Below are positions 35,265 to 43,326 of a stretch of DNA of 64,000 nt, piece by piece. Origin of the DNA: Terriglobia bacterium (GTDB lineage Bacteria > Acidobacteriota > Terriglobia > JAIQFV01); contig JAIQFY010000031.1 of NCBI GenBank assembly GCA_020072965.1, forward strand, positions 44,571 to 108,570. The letters are read 5' to 3'. The notes beneath the pieces were generated by a model, which searched no databases, had not been told where the DNA came from, and saw only the letters and a list, made by a program, of their open reading frames with translations. The position numbers were made by a program, and so were the translations under genes. Numbering within the stretch: position 1 is the stretch's first letter; each line of letters starts with the position of its first letter.

Positions 35265-38200
35265 TCATTTATTCATGCTCACTAATTTGCGAGCAAAATC
35301 GAGATCTTCCTCCTCCACGACCGGGGGAGAAGATCCGGGAGCAATGATGACATCTCCAACTGTATCTGACGCCAAAGTATTTATTGAATCGATGAGAGCC
35401 TCCGGCAGTACCGCGTTCTCTTCCGCAATCGTCCGAATTTCAGCGTATGGATCCGGATGCTCTACAACAGCCCTTAAGGCTCTCAACTGGTAAGGCTCTA
35501 ACTTCGATGAGAACTCCATCCATTCCGGTGGCAGATCACTTGGTTTTTCATCTTCATTGTCAGTATCCCCAGTCCGTCGACCGTCAATCGAAAACAAGTA
35601 TTCCAATTCATCGCGATAATCGTCAACAATTACTCTTGAAGTGTCCTCCGATACAATCAGATTGTCCGACAGATACATGCGGGAGAGTTCATTGATACGT
35701 TCAGAAGTGTGAATGACATCCAGGTCAGGCAGAGCCAGTCTCAATTCGTTTGCATCCATTTCCCAACCGCTATTCTTGAACAACTCGATCAATCGTCTTT
35801 CTTTGAGATCCAATCGAGAAAGAATTTTATCCACGGGATCAAGGTCCGTAAGCAAGTTATCGGGGGTGCCATCGGGTCGCTTAATCGAAGGTGTTACATT
35901 CCCAGGGATGACTGAGCCTTCCTTCAGACCTGACGAATCCCTCGGCTGGGCACTCTGTGCATTAGAACCTTCATTTGGCGCTCCGGACAGAAGCAAATCT
36001 CGAACCTCATCGGACGTGGTCGATAATTCGAGGACCTTCGCCGGATCAATGGTCACCACAGGCTTTGGCGGTGGAGGAATGATGAGTGTAGCTGCACCAG
36101 AGATCAAATTATCGATGACAGCCCGTACTTCTGGATCAAGGTCATAGCCACGCAATCGTCCCTTGTAGTTCTTGATTTCACGAAGTTTATTCTCGGAGTG
36201 CTTCAGGAACGAAGTGATAAACTCCCTTAATGGTTCGTGTTGTGTGTATGCTGGAAATATCCCAACGGTCACATTCTTTGTACCACCGGCATATATGGCA
36301 CTTTGAAAAGGGAAATGTTGAATGGTTCGGCGGTTCGGAGGACTAAATATCTCAAGAATGCCCTTTCCAGTCTTTTGCAACCATCGACTATTCACTTCGT
36401 TGAGTGCCGCGGCAACATACTCCTTTACCAGATTCTCGTTCCCTTCTCTGTAGAACTTACTTCTGTGAATGCGGTAATCGCTCATTTGATCAAGCAAGGG
36501 CAGGGGGATCTCACTCAAAGACCCTCCAACATATCGAGCAAGAAGGATATCAGGATCAAGAAAATCGATTTTTAGGCTTAAAGCGTCGTAGTATGTCTGA
36601 AGAGGATTGACAGGGCAACCATTGAGAACAATATAATCAGTGATCCAATCGACCAGATAAGTGTCAAGGCCACGAAATCGTTCACGATAATTCAACCAGA
36701 TCGCCCGAAGCTGGCCATATCCATCTATTGGGTCCTTTACGCCGATGTTGTTGATCAGTTCATAAACATGGACAAAGATATAAGACAAATCAGTATCGAT
36801 ATACCGTTGATTCCTTACCTGATCACGCCAATAGAAATACCAGTTTCGTTGCGACTGAGCCATAGAATCGTAAGTTGGCCAGTAGCATTTAAATGGCATA
36901 AAAGGAACAGGCAGCATTCTAAATTTAACCAAGGCCATGGCATCTTTAAAGAACTTTTGGGCACCAGATGAATATGTGACTTCGAGTGAAATGCCAGAGC
37001 CCTCTATGACTGAATCCGGGCCATAATTTCCAGTAGGTACTGACCGACCAATCGACGGTGACCTGAGAGGAATAGGCTGTGCATACCCATTCGATTGACC
37101 GCCTAGTGTGAATTCAGCAAGGTGAATCCCAGTTGATGCCGGTTTGAGTCGGCCATGGATCTGATATGGGGCCGGAAGTGCCAATGGAGAAACAGTTGGA
37201 TTCCGTAATCCGTATCTCCACACGATCTCCCCGTCACTTGCCTCCGGAATATTGAAAACTCTTGACAGCGCCAGACGACGAGAGGGTCTTTCCAAGAACC
37301 TGAATGACGAGAATGATCCCCACACGAGATTCTTCCTGCATTCAAGCAGAATATCAAAGAGTTTGGACGTGGCCGACTTTATCAGAGAATCCGCTTCCAA
37401 CAAAAATAGGAGATGCCAGGGAAGCCCAATCAACCCGGGGACTGCCTCCAATGCTTTCGGCGTCGCTTCAATCACCCCCTTACAACCTCCATTGAACTCT
37501 GGATCTCGGCTAGTTCCATCAAAGCGAATTACGTCGAGCCTATCTGCCCCTTCTTGTGTGCAATCAAGCGCTTTATGACTACCAACCAACAAAACCCTCG
37601 CATTATCGACCTCCGAGATCAACGATCTCAACCTTTCATAAATTGGTTTTCCCAAAGCATTTCCAGTATCGACAATCCCGCCTGGAAGGCCCCAGTGCTT
37701 TAGGAATTCGAGATGCAGCCTGACCGTTGATTCTACAGAATCACCAGTAGGAAGAGCGAATTCCGGAAACTCCAAACGTGACCACGGACCTTCGAGTCGA
37801 GCTGAACCTCTATTGATCACCTCTGCCGGGGTCAGACTGATCGGGCCCAATAGCCTACCATCCTTGGCTCTTCCCAATGGTCCGATCCCAGCTTCATATA
37901 GGGCTCCTGCATTAATCCAGCCGCTTCCTGCACGCACGAATTTTGTTTCAGAGGTAATGCTTCGGGAGGTTTCTTCTGCGCTTTGCCGAAAATCTCCAAA
38001 AACAAAAGTGGGTTCCGCAATTGCCCTTCCAATTCCATCTTGGCTATCGCGTTTGACACACAAAATTAACTCTGGCCTACCGCCCAAAAGCTTATGTCTA
38101 CTGATGAGCTCATTGGTATCGCCCGAGGACCATGATTCAATCTTCGGCCAGGTTTCTTGTATAAATCGAGGAATTTCTTGGTCTGAAAGTCGAAGCGACC

Positions 38201-38966
38201 CGGTCGCCGCAGGAAACTTGCCAGGCAATTCGCGAATTGTGATCCCAGGCGATATCTTATCCCCCACAATAACGTGCCTCGAGAGAGAGGGGATGCCCTT
38301 TATTTCCCGAGTGTCGGCGTTCCACGTTACAGCAAACTCGGCTTGGTCATTCGTTATCTGGACTATCTGAACTACCAGGACAGGCTCATCCGAGTACTTT
38401 AGATCGCAGACGACTGGGACCCTCCTCGTTTTCCAATTAGGGACCTTCACGTTCAAGAACTCAACAATCTTTTTACCTTCAATGCTTTCCATTGAAAGCC
38501 ATTGGTCATCTGCAGCAGTGATAGCATCGATACGCCAGTATGAGGACTCTGTAATAAACCATCCACCGCCATAATGCTTGGCATTCTTCCAGGCTCTTGG
38601 CTCTATGCGCCGATTCTCATCCGACCAAATGTACCGTAGCTCGAAATCAGGGGAAACCTGTACGGATTGCAGTCTTTGCACTTGATCAGAAATCTGAATC
38701 TTCAACGATTCGACAGAAGGGCTACAAAGAATCTGCTTCACCTGCGCCAGTTTTTCAATCGGAACGATAACCATCCCGTCCTGATGTGGGAGTACCTGAA
38801 TTATCCAGTTAACGATCTCGAACTTGAGCGCGAGATCAGACAGCGGGACGGCCTTTCCCCCTCTGAACCCCAAGAGCACAAACCTTCCCCGTTGCACCTC
38901 AAGAACAATCGTGGGCGGCCCTCCCGCCAGGAGATCACTGATCTTGTTAATGAGATTCCGAGTCAT
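35265..38966 (-). CDS. sngA: Shango SngA: TerB_N/TerB_C protein with enlarged N-terminal half
   Basis: A 1233-residue protein. The TerB_N region lies at about residues 640-850, with YWRDQVRNQRYIDTDLSYIFVHVYELINNIGV and GYGQLRAIWLNYRERFRGLDTYLVDWITDYI. A TerB_C-like region lies at about 1060-1200 (DPVDKILSRLDLKERRLIELFKNSGWEMDANEL). This makes it the TerB component of Shango. The N-terminal 600 residues resemble a decayed SNF2 ATPase: GGIVDTGNALGKPIYERL (about 428-445) sits where GGILADDMGLGKT would, and LLEADSLIKSATSKLF (near 522) where the DEAH/IKN segment would, without the catalytic residues. The ribosome-binding site is weak. It starts 38 bp after the K+ channel gene. Confidence 0.8.
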   Translation of the reverse strand: MTRNLINKISDLLAGGPPTIVLEVQRGRFVLLGFRGGKAVPLSDLALKFEIVNWIIQVLPHQDGMVIVPIEKLAQVKQILCSPSVESLKIQISDQVQRLQSVQVSPDFELRYIWSDENRRIEPRAWKNAKHYGGGWFITESSYWRIDAITAADDQWLSMESIEGKKIVEFLNVKVPNWKTRRVPVVCDLKYSDEPVLVVQIVQITNDQAEFAVTWNADTREIKGIPSLSRHVIVGDKISPGITIRELPGKFPAATGSLRLSDQEIPRFIQETWPKIESWSSGDTNELISRHKLLGGRPELILCVKRDSQDGIGRAIAEPTFVFGDFRQSAEETSRSITSETKFVRAGSGWINAGALYEAGIGPLGRAKDGRLLGPISLTPAEVINRGSARLEGPWSRLEFPEFALPTGDSVESTVRLHLEFLKHWGLPGGIVDTGNALGKPIYERLRSLISEVDNARVLLVGSHKALDCTQEGADRLDVIRFDGTSRDPEFNGGCKGVIEATPKALEAVPGLIGLPWHLLFLLEADSLIKSATSKLFDILLECRKNLVWGSFSSFRFLERPSRRLALSRVFNIPEASDGEIVWRYGLRNPTVSPLALPAPYQIHGRLKPASTGIHLAEFTLGGQSNGYAQPIPLRSPSIGRSVPTGNYGPDSVIEGSGISLEVTYSSGAQKFFKDAMALVKFRMLPVPFMPFKCYWPTYDSMAQSQRNWYFYWRDQVRNQRYIDTDLSYIFVHVYELINNIGVKDPIDGYGQLRAIWLNYRERFRGLDTYLVDWITDYIVLNGCPVNPLQTYYDALSLKIDFLDPDILLARYVGGSLSEIPLPLLDQMSDYRIHRSKFYREGNENLVKEYVAAALNEVNSRWLQKTGKGILEIFSPPNRRTIQHFPFQSAIYAGGTKNVTVGIFPAYTQHEPLREFITSFLKHSENKLREIKNYKGRLRGYDLDPEVRAVIDNLISGAATLIIPPPPKPVVTIDPAKVLELSTTSDEVRDLLLSGAPNEGSNAQSAQPRDSSGLKEGSVIPGNVTPSIKRPDGTPDNLLTDLDPVDKILSRLDLKERRLIELFKNSGWEMDANELRLALPDLDVIHTSERINELSRMYLSDNLIVSEDTSRVIVDDYRDELEYLFSIDGRRTGDTDNEDEKPSDLPPEWMEFSSKLEPYQLRALRAVVEHPDPYAEIRTIAEENAVLPEALIDSINTLASDTVGDVIIAPGSSPPVVEEEDLDFARKLVSMNK

Positions 38967-39004
38967 ACGTTCTTGTGAGGGGAATTCCTTTCCAAGACCA
39001 ATCT

Positions 39005-39817
39005 TTATGATGAGTCATCATTTCGGTGAAGAAGCTGGAGGCGATGTCCGCAATTAGGACATCGGTCGGGCATATCATTTGGAGCGCGAATTTCCTCAAC
39101 GAAGCCTGCGCCTATGATCGCAGTCGACAAGGCAAATGTGGCAATTCCCAAGACGGCCATCAGTGCTCCAATCATTTTACCGGGTGCCGTGACAGGATAG
39201 ACATCCCCATATCCAACTGTTGTCATGGTCACCGTTGCCCACCATATCGCTTCAGGAATGCTCGAAAACTTTTCAGGCTGCACACCATGTTCGATCTCGT
39301 ACATGGAGCAGGCCCCGATGATTAGAAGGGTAATTAGCACCGTAAAACTAGCGACCAAATCCTGTCGCTTATTTCGCACAACTCTTCCAAGTACGTGGAA
39401 AGCGTCCGAGTACCGGCCAATTTTCAGCACTCTCAACATCCTGAAAATCCGCATCCCCCTGAGAAAGCGAAGATCCGCCATAGCGAAGGGAAGATAGAAT
39501 GGCGCAATTGCCATCAAATCGATAATGGCCAATGGGGACACTAAGAATTTTGCTCTCCCCCATAATGGCGACCGATATTCTTGATTGAAAGTGCAAACCC
39601 ATAGACGCAGTAAATACTCAAAAGTAAAGACAGCAACTGAGAATCCATCAAACAAAGAGAATTCCCTCGCCAGTTTTGCCTTCAATGGGTGGACAGACTC
39701 AAGAATCACAGCCAACACGTTGGTGAGAATAAGCACCATTAAAAAAGAATGAATAATACGGCTAGTCTTGTTAGGTGCGGGTGATACTTCCAGCCACCCG
39801 TAAATACGCTTCTTCAT
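39005..39817 (-). CDS. Voltage-gated K+ channel with C-terminal zinc ribbon, linked to Shango
   Basis: A 270-residue six-helix voltage-gated-type channel. The S4 sensor is RFLRGMRIFRMLRVLKIGR with regularly spaced Arg/Lys, the pore has the K+ selectivity filter TMTTVGYGD, and the inner helix is MIGALMAVLGIATFALSTAIIGAGFVEEI. A short cytoplasmic tail ends in RCPNCGHRLQLLH, half a zinc ribbon, in place of an RCK domain. GGAGTGAGAA precedes the ATG. The gene is 38 bp upstream of sngA on the same strand, so it probably heads the Shango operon. A role as a membrane effector or sensor of the defence system is an inference from this linkage. Confidence 0.85.
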   Translation of the reverse strand: MKKRIYGWLEVSPAPNKTSRIIHSFLMVLILTNVLAVILESVHPLKAKLAREFSLFDGFSVAVFTFEYLLRLWVCTFNQEYRSPLWGRAKFLVSPLAIIDLMAIAPFYLPFAMADLRFLRGMRIFRMLRVLKIGRYSDAFHVLGRVVRNKRQDLVASFTVLITLLIIGACSMYEIEHGVQPEKFSSIPEAIWWATVTMTTVGYGDVYPVTAPGKMIGALMAVLGIATFALSTAIIGAGFVEEIRAPNDMPDRCPNCGHRLQLLHRNDDSS

Positions 39818-40310
39818 TTCTCACTCCAGAGACACTGACCCATTTAGCATCTGGCCCCATTTAGTATTGGACTTTGCTTCAAGAGACTCTCAGCGAGTTG
39901 GCCGATGCAATCGAAGGCACCCATCAGCTCATGAAAGATTCGACCTTCTTCGCCTCATGTCATTTTTCGTGTATGGAGCAGGGTTGGCACATGCATCTTT
40001 TCTCTGCCTTTTAAGCCCCGAGTCAGCTATTGGTTGCCTTCCATCTTTTCCCATCCGCCGCTCAGGCTGGGGGGTCCGACAATTATACCACGCCGATCGC
40101 ATCCGCCATGCTGCACAGAAACGAATTACTTCATCACCTCCGAGGGAACGAGATTTGCACCTCAGTCACCTGGCTTATCGTCAAAAAAATCTCACTTTAT
40201 AGGAATAATTGAGGCCTCTTTCGGGATTGGAAGGATGGCAGCATTGATTATAATAGGCTTGAAAATGTTTTTCCTCTTGGAGGAGCCGTAAATCTGGCAG
40301 ATTCAAGAAC
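39818..40310. other. Divergent intergenic region between defence operon and thioredoxin operon
   Basis: About 490 bp without a gene. It holds a direct repeat of CCCATTTAG at 39839-39847 and 39856-39864 (17-bp period) just upstream of the K+ channel gene, and a good sigma-70-type promoter for the rightward operon at 40227-40254. The leftward promoter was not resolved. Confidence 0.5.
40227..40254 (+). promoter_or_regulatory. Sigma-70-type promoter for the thioredoxin/molybdoenzyme operon
   Basis: TTGGAA (40227-40232) and a perfect TATAAT (40249-40254) are spaced by 16 bp. The predicted start is near 40261, about 50-77 bp before the first gene of the operon. Confidence 0.55.
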
Positions 40311-40337
40311 ATGCGAAATCGAGATCATCACAGCACG

Positions 40338-40934
40338 ATGAAAACAAAAATATTTTCAACTCTTTCCTTTGCTCTAGCATTGAGCTCAACGACGCTCCTG
40401 CTCGTGTTGAGTCTGGGACTTCTGGGCCGAGCCGCCTATTCAAAAACAGAGGAGCAGCCAATTGCAGTGGATATGGCTGCCCCCGAACTGGTGGGCGGCC
40501 CCTGGTTGAATACTCCCGGGGGGAAGCCTATCCCGATCTCATCGCGCCTTGGGAAAGTGACTGTTGTCGAGTTTTGGACATTTGCCTGCATCAACTGCCG
40601 TCACAATCTGCCGGCATATGAGCGGCTATACAAAAGGTTTGCGGACAGAGAGGTGACTGTCATCGGGATTCATACCCCCGAAACGGAAATCGAGCACAAT
40701 CCCAATAATGTGTCTCGCCGCGTCAAGGAGTTGGGCATTGAATACCCCATTCTTCTAGACCAGCAAGCCACCAATTGGGCCCGGTGGGAACAACAGTATT
40801 GGCCCACGATTTACCTGATCGACAAACGCGGTCGACTCCGGTTTCGTTGGGAAGGAGAATTGAATTACCGAAACGCCGGCGGCGAGGAGAAGCTCGCCCG
40901 GAAAATTGAAGAGCTTCTGCAGGAATCGAATTGA
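40338..40934 (+). CDS. Thioredoxin-fold (TlpA/DipZ-like) periplasmic protein
   Basis: About 198 residues. An N-terminal hydrophobic segment (LSFALALSSTTLLLVLSLGLLGRAAYS) acts as signal or anchor. The thioredoxin core has VTVVEFWTFACINCRHNLPAYERLYKRF with the active-site CINC pair, followed by VTVIGIHTPETEIEHNPNNVSRRVKELGIEYPILLDQ and the cis-Pro loop QYWPTIYLIDKRGRL. It resembles the redoxin domain of DipZ-type proteins and probably reduces or isomerises disulfides outside the cytoplasm. The ATG at 40311 nine codons upstream is an alternative start; neither has a strong ribosome-binding site. It is the first gene of an operon with cytochrome b and a molybdoenzyme. Confidence 0.8.
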   Translation: MKTKIFSTLSFALALSSTTLLLVLSLGLLGRAAYSKTEEQPIAVDMAAPELVGGPWLNTPGGKPIPISSRLGKVTVVEFWTFACINCRHNLPAYERLYKRFADREVTVIGIHTPETEIEHNPNNVSRRVKELGIEYPILLDQQATNWARWEQQYWPTIYLIDKRGRLRFRWEGELNYRNAGGEEKLARKIEELLQESN

Positions 40935-40948
40935 AATTCCCTTGGAGC

Positions 40949-40965
40949 GCGGGCGTCCCGCCCGC
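40949..40965. repeat. REP-like palindrome
   Basis: GCGGGCGTCCCGCCCGC, an almost perfect palindrome, lies between the thioredoxin and cytochrome b genes. Confidence 0.5.
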
Positions 40966-40990
40966 AGCTTTTGAATCGGTTGGAAGCGGC

Positions 40991-41662
40991 ATGAAAAAGA
41001 TTGAAGAAAAACATCCTCTGGCCATTCGGTGGTTTCACTGGATCAATTTCCCGGTGCTGACGCTGATGATCTGGAGCGGTTTGCTCATCTATTGGGCTAA
41101 CGATATTTACCGCATCGGATTCGGCTCCTGGACTTTGTTCCACTTCCTTCCGGATTCATTTTACAGTGCCCTCAATCTCAGTCATCGCCTGGCTGAAGGG
41201 ATGGCCTGGCACTTTTTTCTTATGTGGTTCTTTGCCATCAATGGTTTTCTCTACGTCATCTACACGGTCCTATCGGGCGAATGGCGATACCTGGTTCCCA
41301 ACCGCCGTTCTTTCTTAGAAGCAATCCAAGTGGTTCTCCACGATCTCCATTTAAGTAAATTTCACCCTCCCCGAAGGAAATTCAACGGGGCCCAGCAGAT
41401 CGCCTACACAACCATTATTTTGATGGGAGGAGGTTCGCTGGTCACCGGACTGGCGATCTATAAGCCCGTCCAGTTTGCGTGGCTCACCTCCTTGCTCGGG
41501 GGATATCCCGCGGCCCGGCTGGAACATTTTTTGTTGACCCTGGGTTATGTAGCTTTCTTCCTTGTGCACATCGCCCAAGTCATCAAAGCGGGATGGAACA
41601 ATTTCCGCGCCATGATCGCGGGATTCGAGTTGATCACCCTGGAGGATTTCCCCGATGAATGA
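40991..41662 (+). CDS. Membrane cytochrome b (b561/thiosulfate-reductase cytochrome b type)
   Basis: About 223 residues with at least four membrane helices: FHWINFPVLTLMIWSGLLIYW, MAWHFFLMWFFAINGFLYVIY, QIAYTTIILMGGGSLVTGLAIY and LEHFLLTLGYVAFFLVHIAQVI. Histidines at helix ends (RWFHW, LSHRLAEGMAWHFF, LEHFLL, FLVHIAQV) are candidate haem b ligands. It would pass electrons between the quinone pool and the molybdoenzyme encoded next, with which it overlaps by 8 bp. The ATG at 40991 is chosen; the 20-codon upstream extension runs through a palindromic repeat (40949-40965). Confidence 0.85.
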   Translation: MKKIEEKHPLAIRWFHWINFPVLTLMIWSGLLIYWANDIYRIGFGSWTLFHFLPDSFYSALNLSHRLAEGMAWHFFLMWFFAINGFLYVIYTVLSGEWRYLVPNRRSFLEAIQVVLHDLHLSKFHPPRRKFNGAQQIAYTTIILMGGGSLVTGLAIYKPVQFAWLTSLLGGYPAARLEHFLLTLGYVAFFLVHIAQVIKAGWNNFRAMIAGFELITLEDFPDE

Positions 41663-42674
41663 CAAAGTCGAGCTTCCGCATGACAAAGAGCGGGGCGAGA
41701 AGACCGGAGAGGGTGCAAATGCGGAGGACAGAGAAGGAGCGGCCGTGCAGACCCGGCCCGTGTCTTCAGCGAACCCTGACCCGTCTAAAAAACCAGTAGA
41801 GACAGCCGGGGATGCAGTTTCCAAAATTGATGGCCCGCTACGGGGCAAAACGGAAAAGGAAGTTCTTCGTCAGGCAATAATCCGGTCTCGGCGCAGCTTC
41901 CTCGTGGCGGGGGCCGCTGCCTTGGGCGGATTTACTGGATGGCGCTGGCTCAATTCCCGCCGCCTGGACGACGACATTCTCTGGCCTCTGCGTAGCACCC
42001 TCCAGGTCAACGAACAATTGGCGCGGGACTACTTCAAGACGACTCGAGTTGCCCCCACGTTTCCACCTTCCACTGCAAAGGAGCCCCGGATAAATGGGAC
42101 TGAAGGCATGGACACCGATTTTGATCCCGCCTCTTGGAGATTGCGTGTCCTTGGGCTCTCTGAATATGGAGGAAGTGGAACCCAGAACATGTTTGAGGAT
42201 CCCGGGACAGGCGAAAACGGTATCACGTTGGGTTTGGAGGACATCAAGCAGTTACCCCGCGTGGAGATGGTAACAGAATTGAATTGCATCGAGGGGTGGA
42301 GTCAAGTTGTTCAATGGGCCGGAACACGGCTGTCGGACTTTGCCGCCAAGTATGGGCCTGTCACCATGAGCGGTGCTCCGCCCGACGTCGAAAAAAATCC
42401 GGAGGATCTTGTCCGCTACGTCAGTCTTGAAACTCCCGACAATGGGTATTACGTCGGCCTGGACATGCCAAGCGCCCTGCATCCTCAGACGCTGCTCTGC
42501 TACGAGATGAATGGACGGCCCCTTTCGCCCGCTCATGGAGCCCCTTTGCGACTGGTCATTCCCGTGAAGTACGGAATCAAGAACATTAAGCGGATCGGGA
42601 CCATTCGATTTACCGATCAACGGCCCGCCGACTATTGGGCCGAGCGGGGCTATGACTGGTATGCCGGGCATTAG
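41655..42674 (+). CDS. Sulfite-oxidase-family molybdopterin enzyme (MsrP-like)
   Basis: A 339-residue molybdoenzyme of the SUOX fold. Cys211 in TELNCIEGWSQVVQWAGTRLSDF is the molybdenum ligand. GYYVGLDMPSALHPQTLLCYEMNGRPLSPAHGAPLRLVIPVKYG is the strongly conserved cofactor region of MsrP/YedY-like proteins. A twin-arginine motif (SRRSFLVAGAAALGGF, residues 78-93) implies Tat export or membrane anchoring, but it is preceded by about 77 very hydrophilic residues, an unusual placement. No later in-frame ATG lies before the Tat motif. The start overlaps the end of the cytochrome b gene, so the two are translated together and likely form a membrane-bound oxidoreductase; substrate (sulfite, methionine sulfoxide or other) is not determined. 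Confidence 0.87.
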   Translation: MNDKVELPHDKERGEKTGEGANAEDREGAAVQTRPVSSANPDPSKKPVETAGDAVSKIDGPLRGKTEKEVLRQAIIRSRRSFLVAGAAALGGFTGWRWLNSRRLDDDILWPLRSTLQVNEQLARDYFKTTRVAPTFPPSTAKEPRINGTEGMDTDFDPASWRLRVLGLSEYGGSGTQNMFEDPGTGENGITLGLEDIKQLPRVEMVTELNCIEGWSQVVQWAGTRLSDFAAKYGPVTMSGAPPDVEKNPEDLVRYVSLETPDNGYYVGLDMPSALHPQTLLCYEMNGRPLSPAHGAPLRLVIPVKYGIKNIKRIGTIRFTDQRPADYWAERGYDWYAGH

Positions 42675-42685
42675 ACTTCAAGGTG

Positions 42686-42707
42686 GTGCAGGCGTCCTCG
42701 CCTGCAC
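42686..42707 (+). repeat. GC-rich palindrome after the molybdoenzyme gene
   Basis: GTGCAGGCG and CGCCTGCAC flank four bases, 12 bp after the stop codon. No T tract follows. It may be a REP-like element or stabilise the transcript end. Confidence 0.5.
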
Positions 42708-42840
42708 AAACAATTCAGGCCCTTCATCACCAAGGGCGTCCAAAAAACAACGGCCGACGGGGATGTCGGCCTCACGGTTTCCCTGCGGCGAGGGTTTCGT
42801 CGTAACGTAACTACAAATCTAACAAGGAGAAACAGATTTT

Positions 42841-43107
42841 ATGCGAAAACGAATGGGTACATTTCTTACCATGTTTGCACTGCTCATCAGTTTGATGGCT
42901 CTGCCGGTCTTCCCCCAGGACAAGATGGCGCAGAAGGGCGACAAGATGGCGCAAAAGGACGATAAGATGACCGGGGACAAGATGTCCGGCGAGAAGATGG
43001 ACGGCAAGGACAAGAACAAGCAAAAGCAGAAAAGCCATTTGAAAAAGGGTTCCAAAAAGATGGATGATAAAATGGAGGACAAGAAGAAGGATGACAGCAA
43101 GATGTAA
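42841..43107 (+). CDS. MXKDX-repeat secreted protein
   Basis: An 88-residue exported protein. A Sec signal peptide (MGTFLTMFALLISLMALPVFPQ) is followed by repeats of DKMxxK/GDKM (DKMAQKGDKMAQKDDKMTGDKMSGEKM) and a Lys/Asp-rich tail. This is the low-complexity MXKDX pentapeptide-repeat type found as small periplasmic proteins in several phyla. Methionine-rich acidic/basic repeats could bind Cu or other metals, but no function is established. AAGGAGAAACAGATTTT precedes the ATG. Confidence 0.8.
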   Translation: MRKRMGTFLTMFALLISLMALPVFPQDKMAQKGDKMAQKDDKMTGDKMSGEKMDGKDKNKQKQKSHLKKGSKKMDDKMEDKKKDDSKM

Positions 43108-43326
43108 CGGTTGAGGTGTTGTTTCCCTGGCCTAAATTCATAACCAGGCCGGTGATTCCAAGAAACGGTCAGCCATCGACCGCTCGCCCATCGATCCATC
43201 TCCAGTGGGATCGAGTGCCAATCCCAGGCGATGCTTCCGGGGCAGAGATCGATGGTTGACCGCCTTTTTTCCAGATTCTCGATGTCTGCGTGGCACCCGC
43301 GCTAGACAGAGGAAAAGGCAAAACCC

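Noticed and set aside
31644..38966. BREX type 2 (Pgl) or DISARM system
   Set aside because: BrxD-like ATPase and BrxHI-like helicase fit BREX, but there is no PglX methyltransferase, PglZ phosphatase, PglW/Y, or DISARM DrmB/PLD gene. The TerB_N/TerB_C partner specifies Shango instead.
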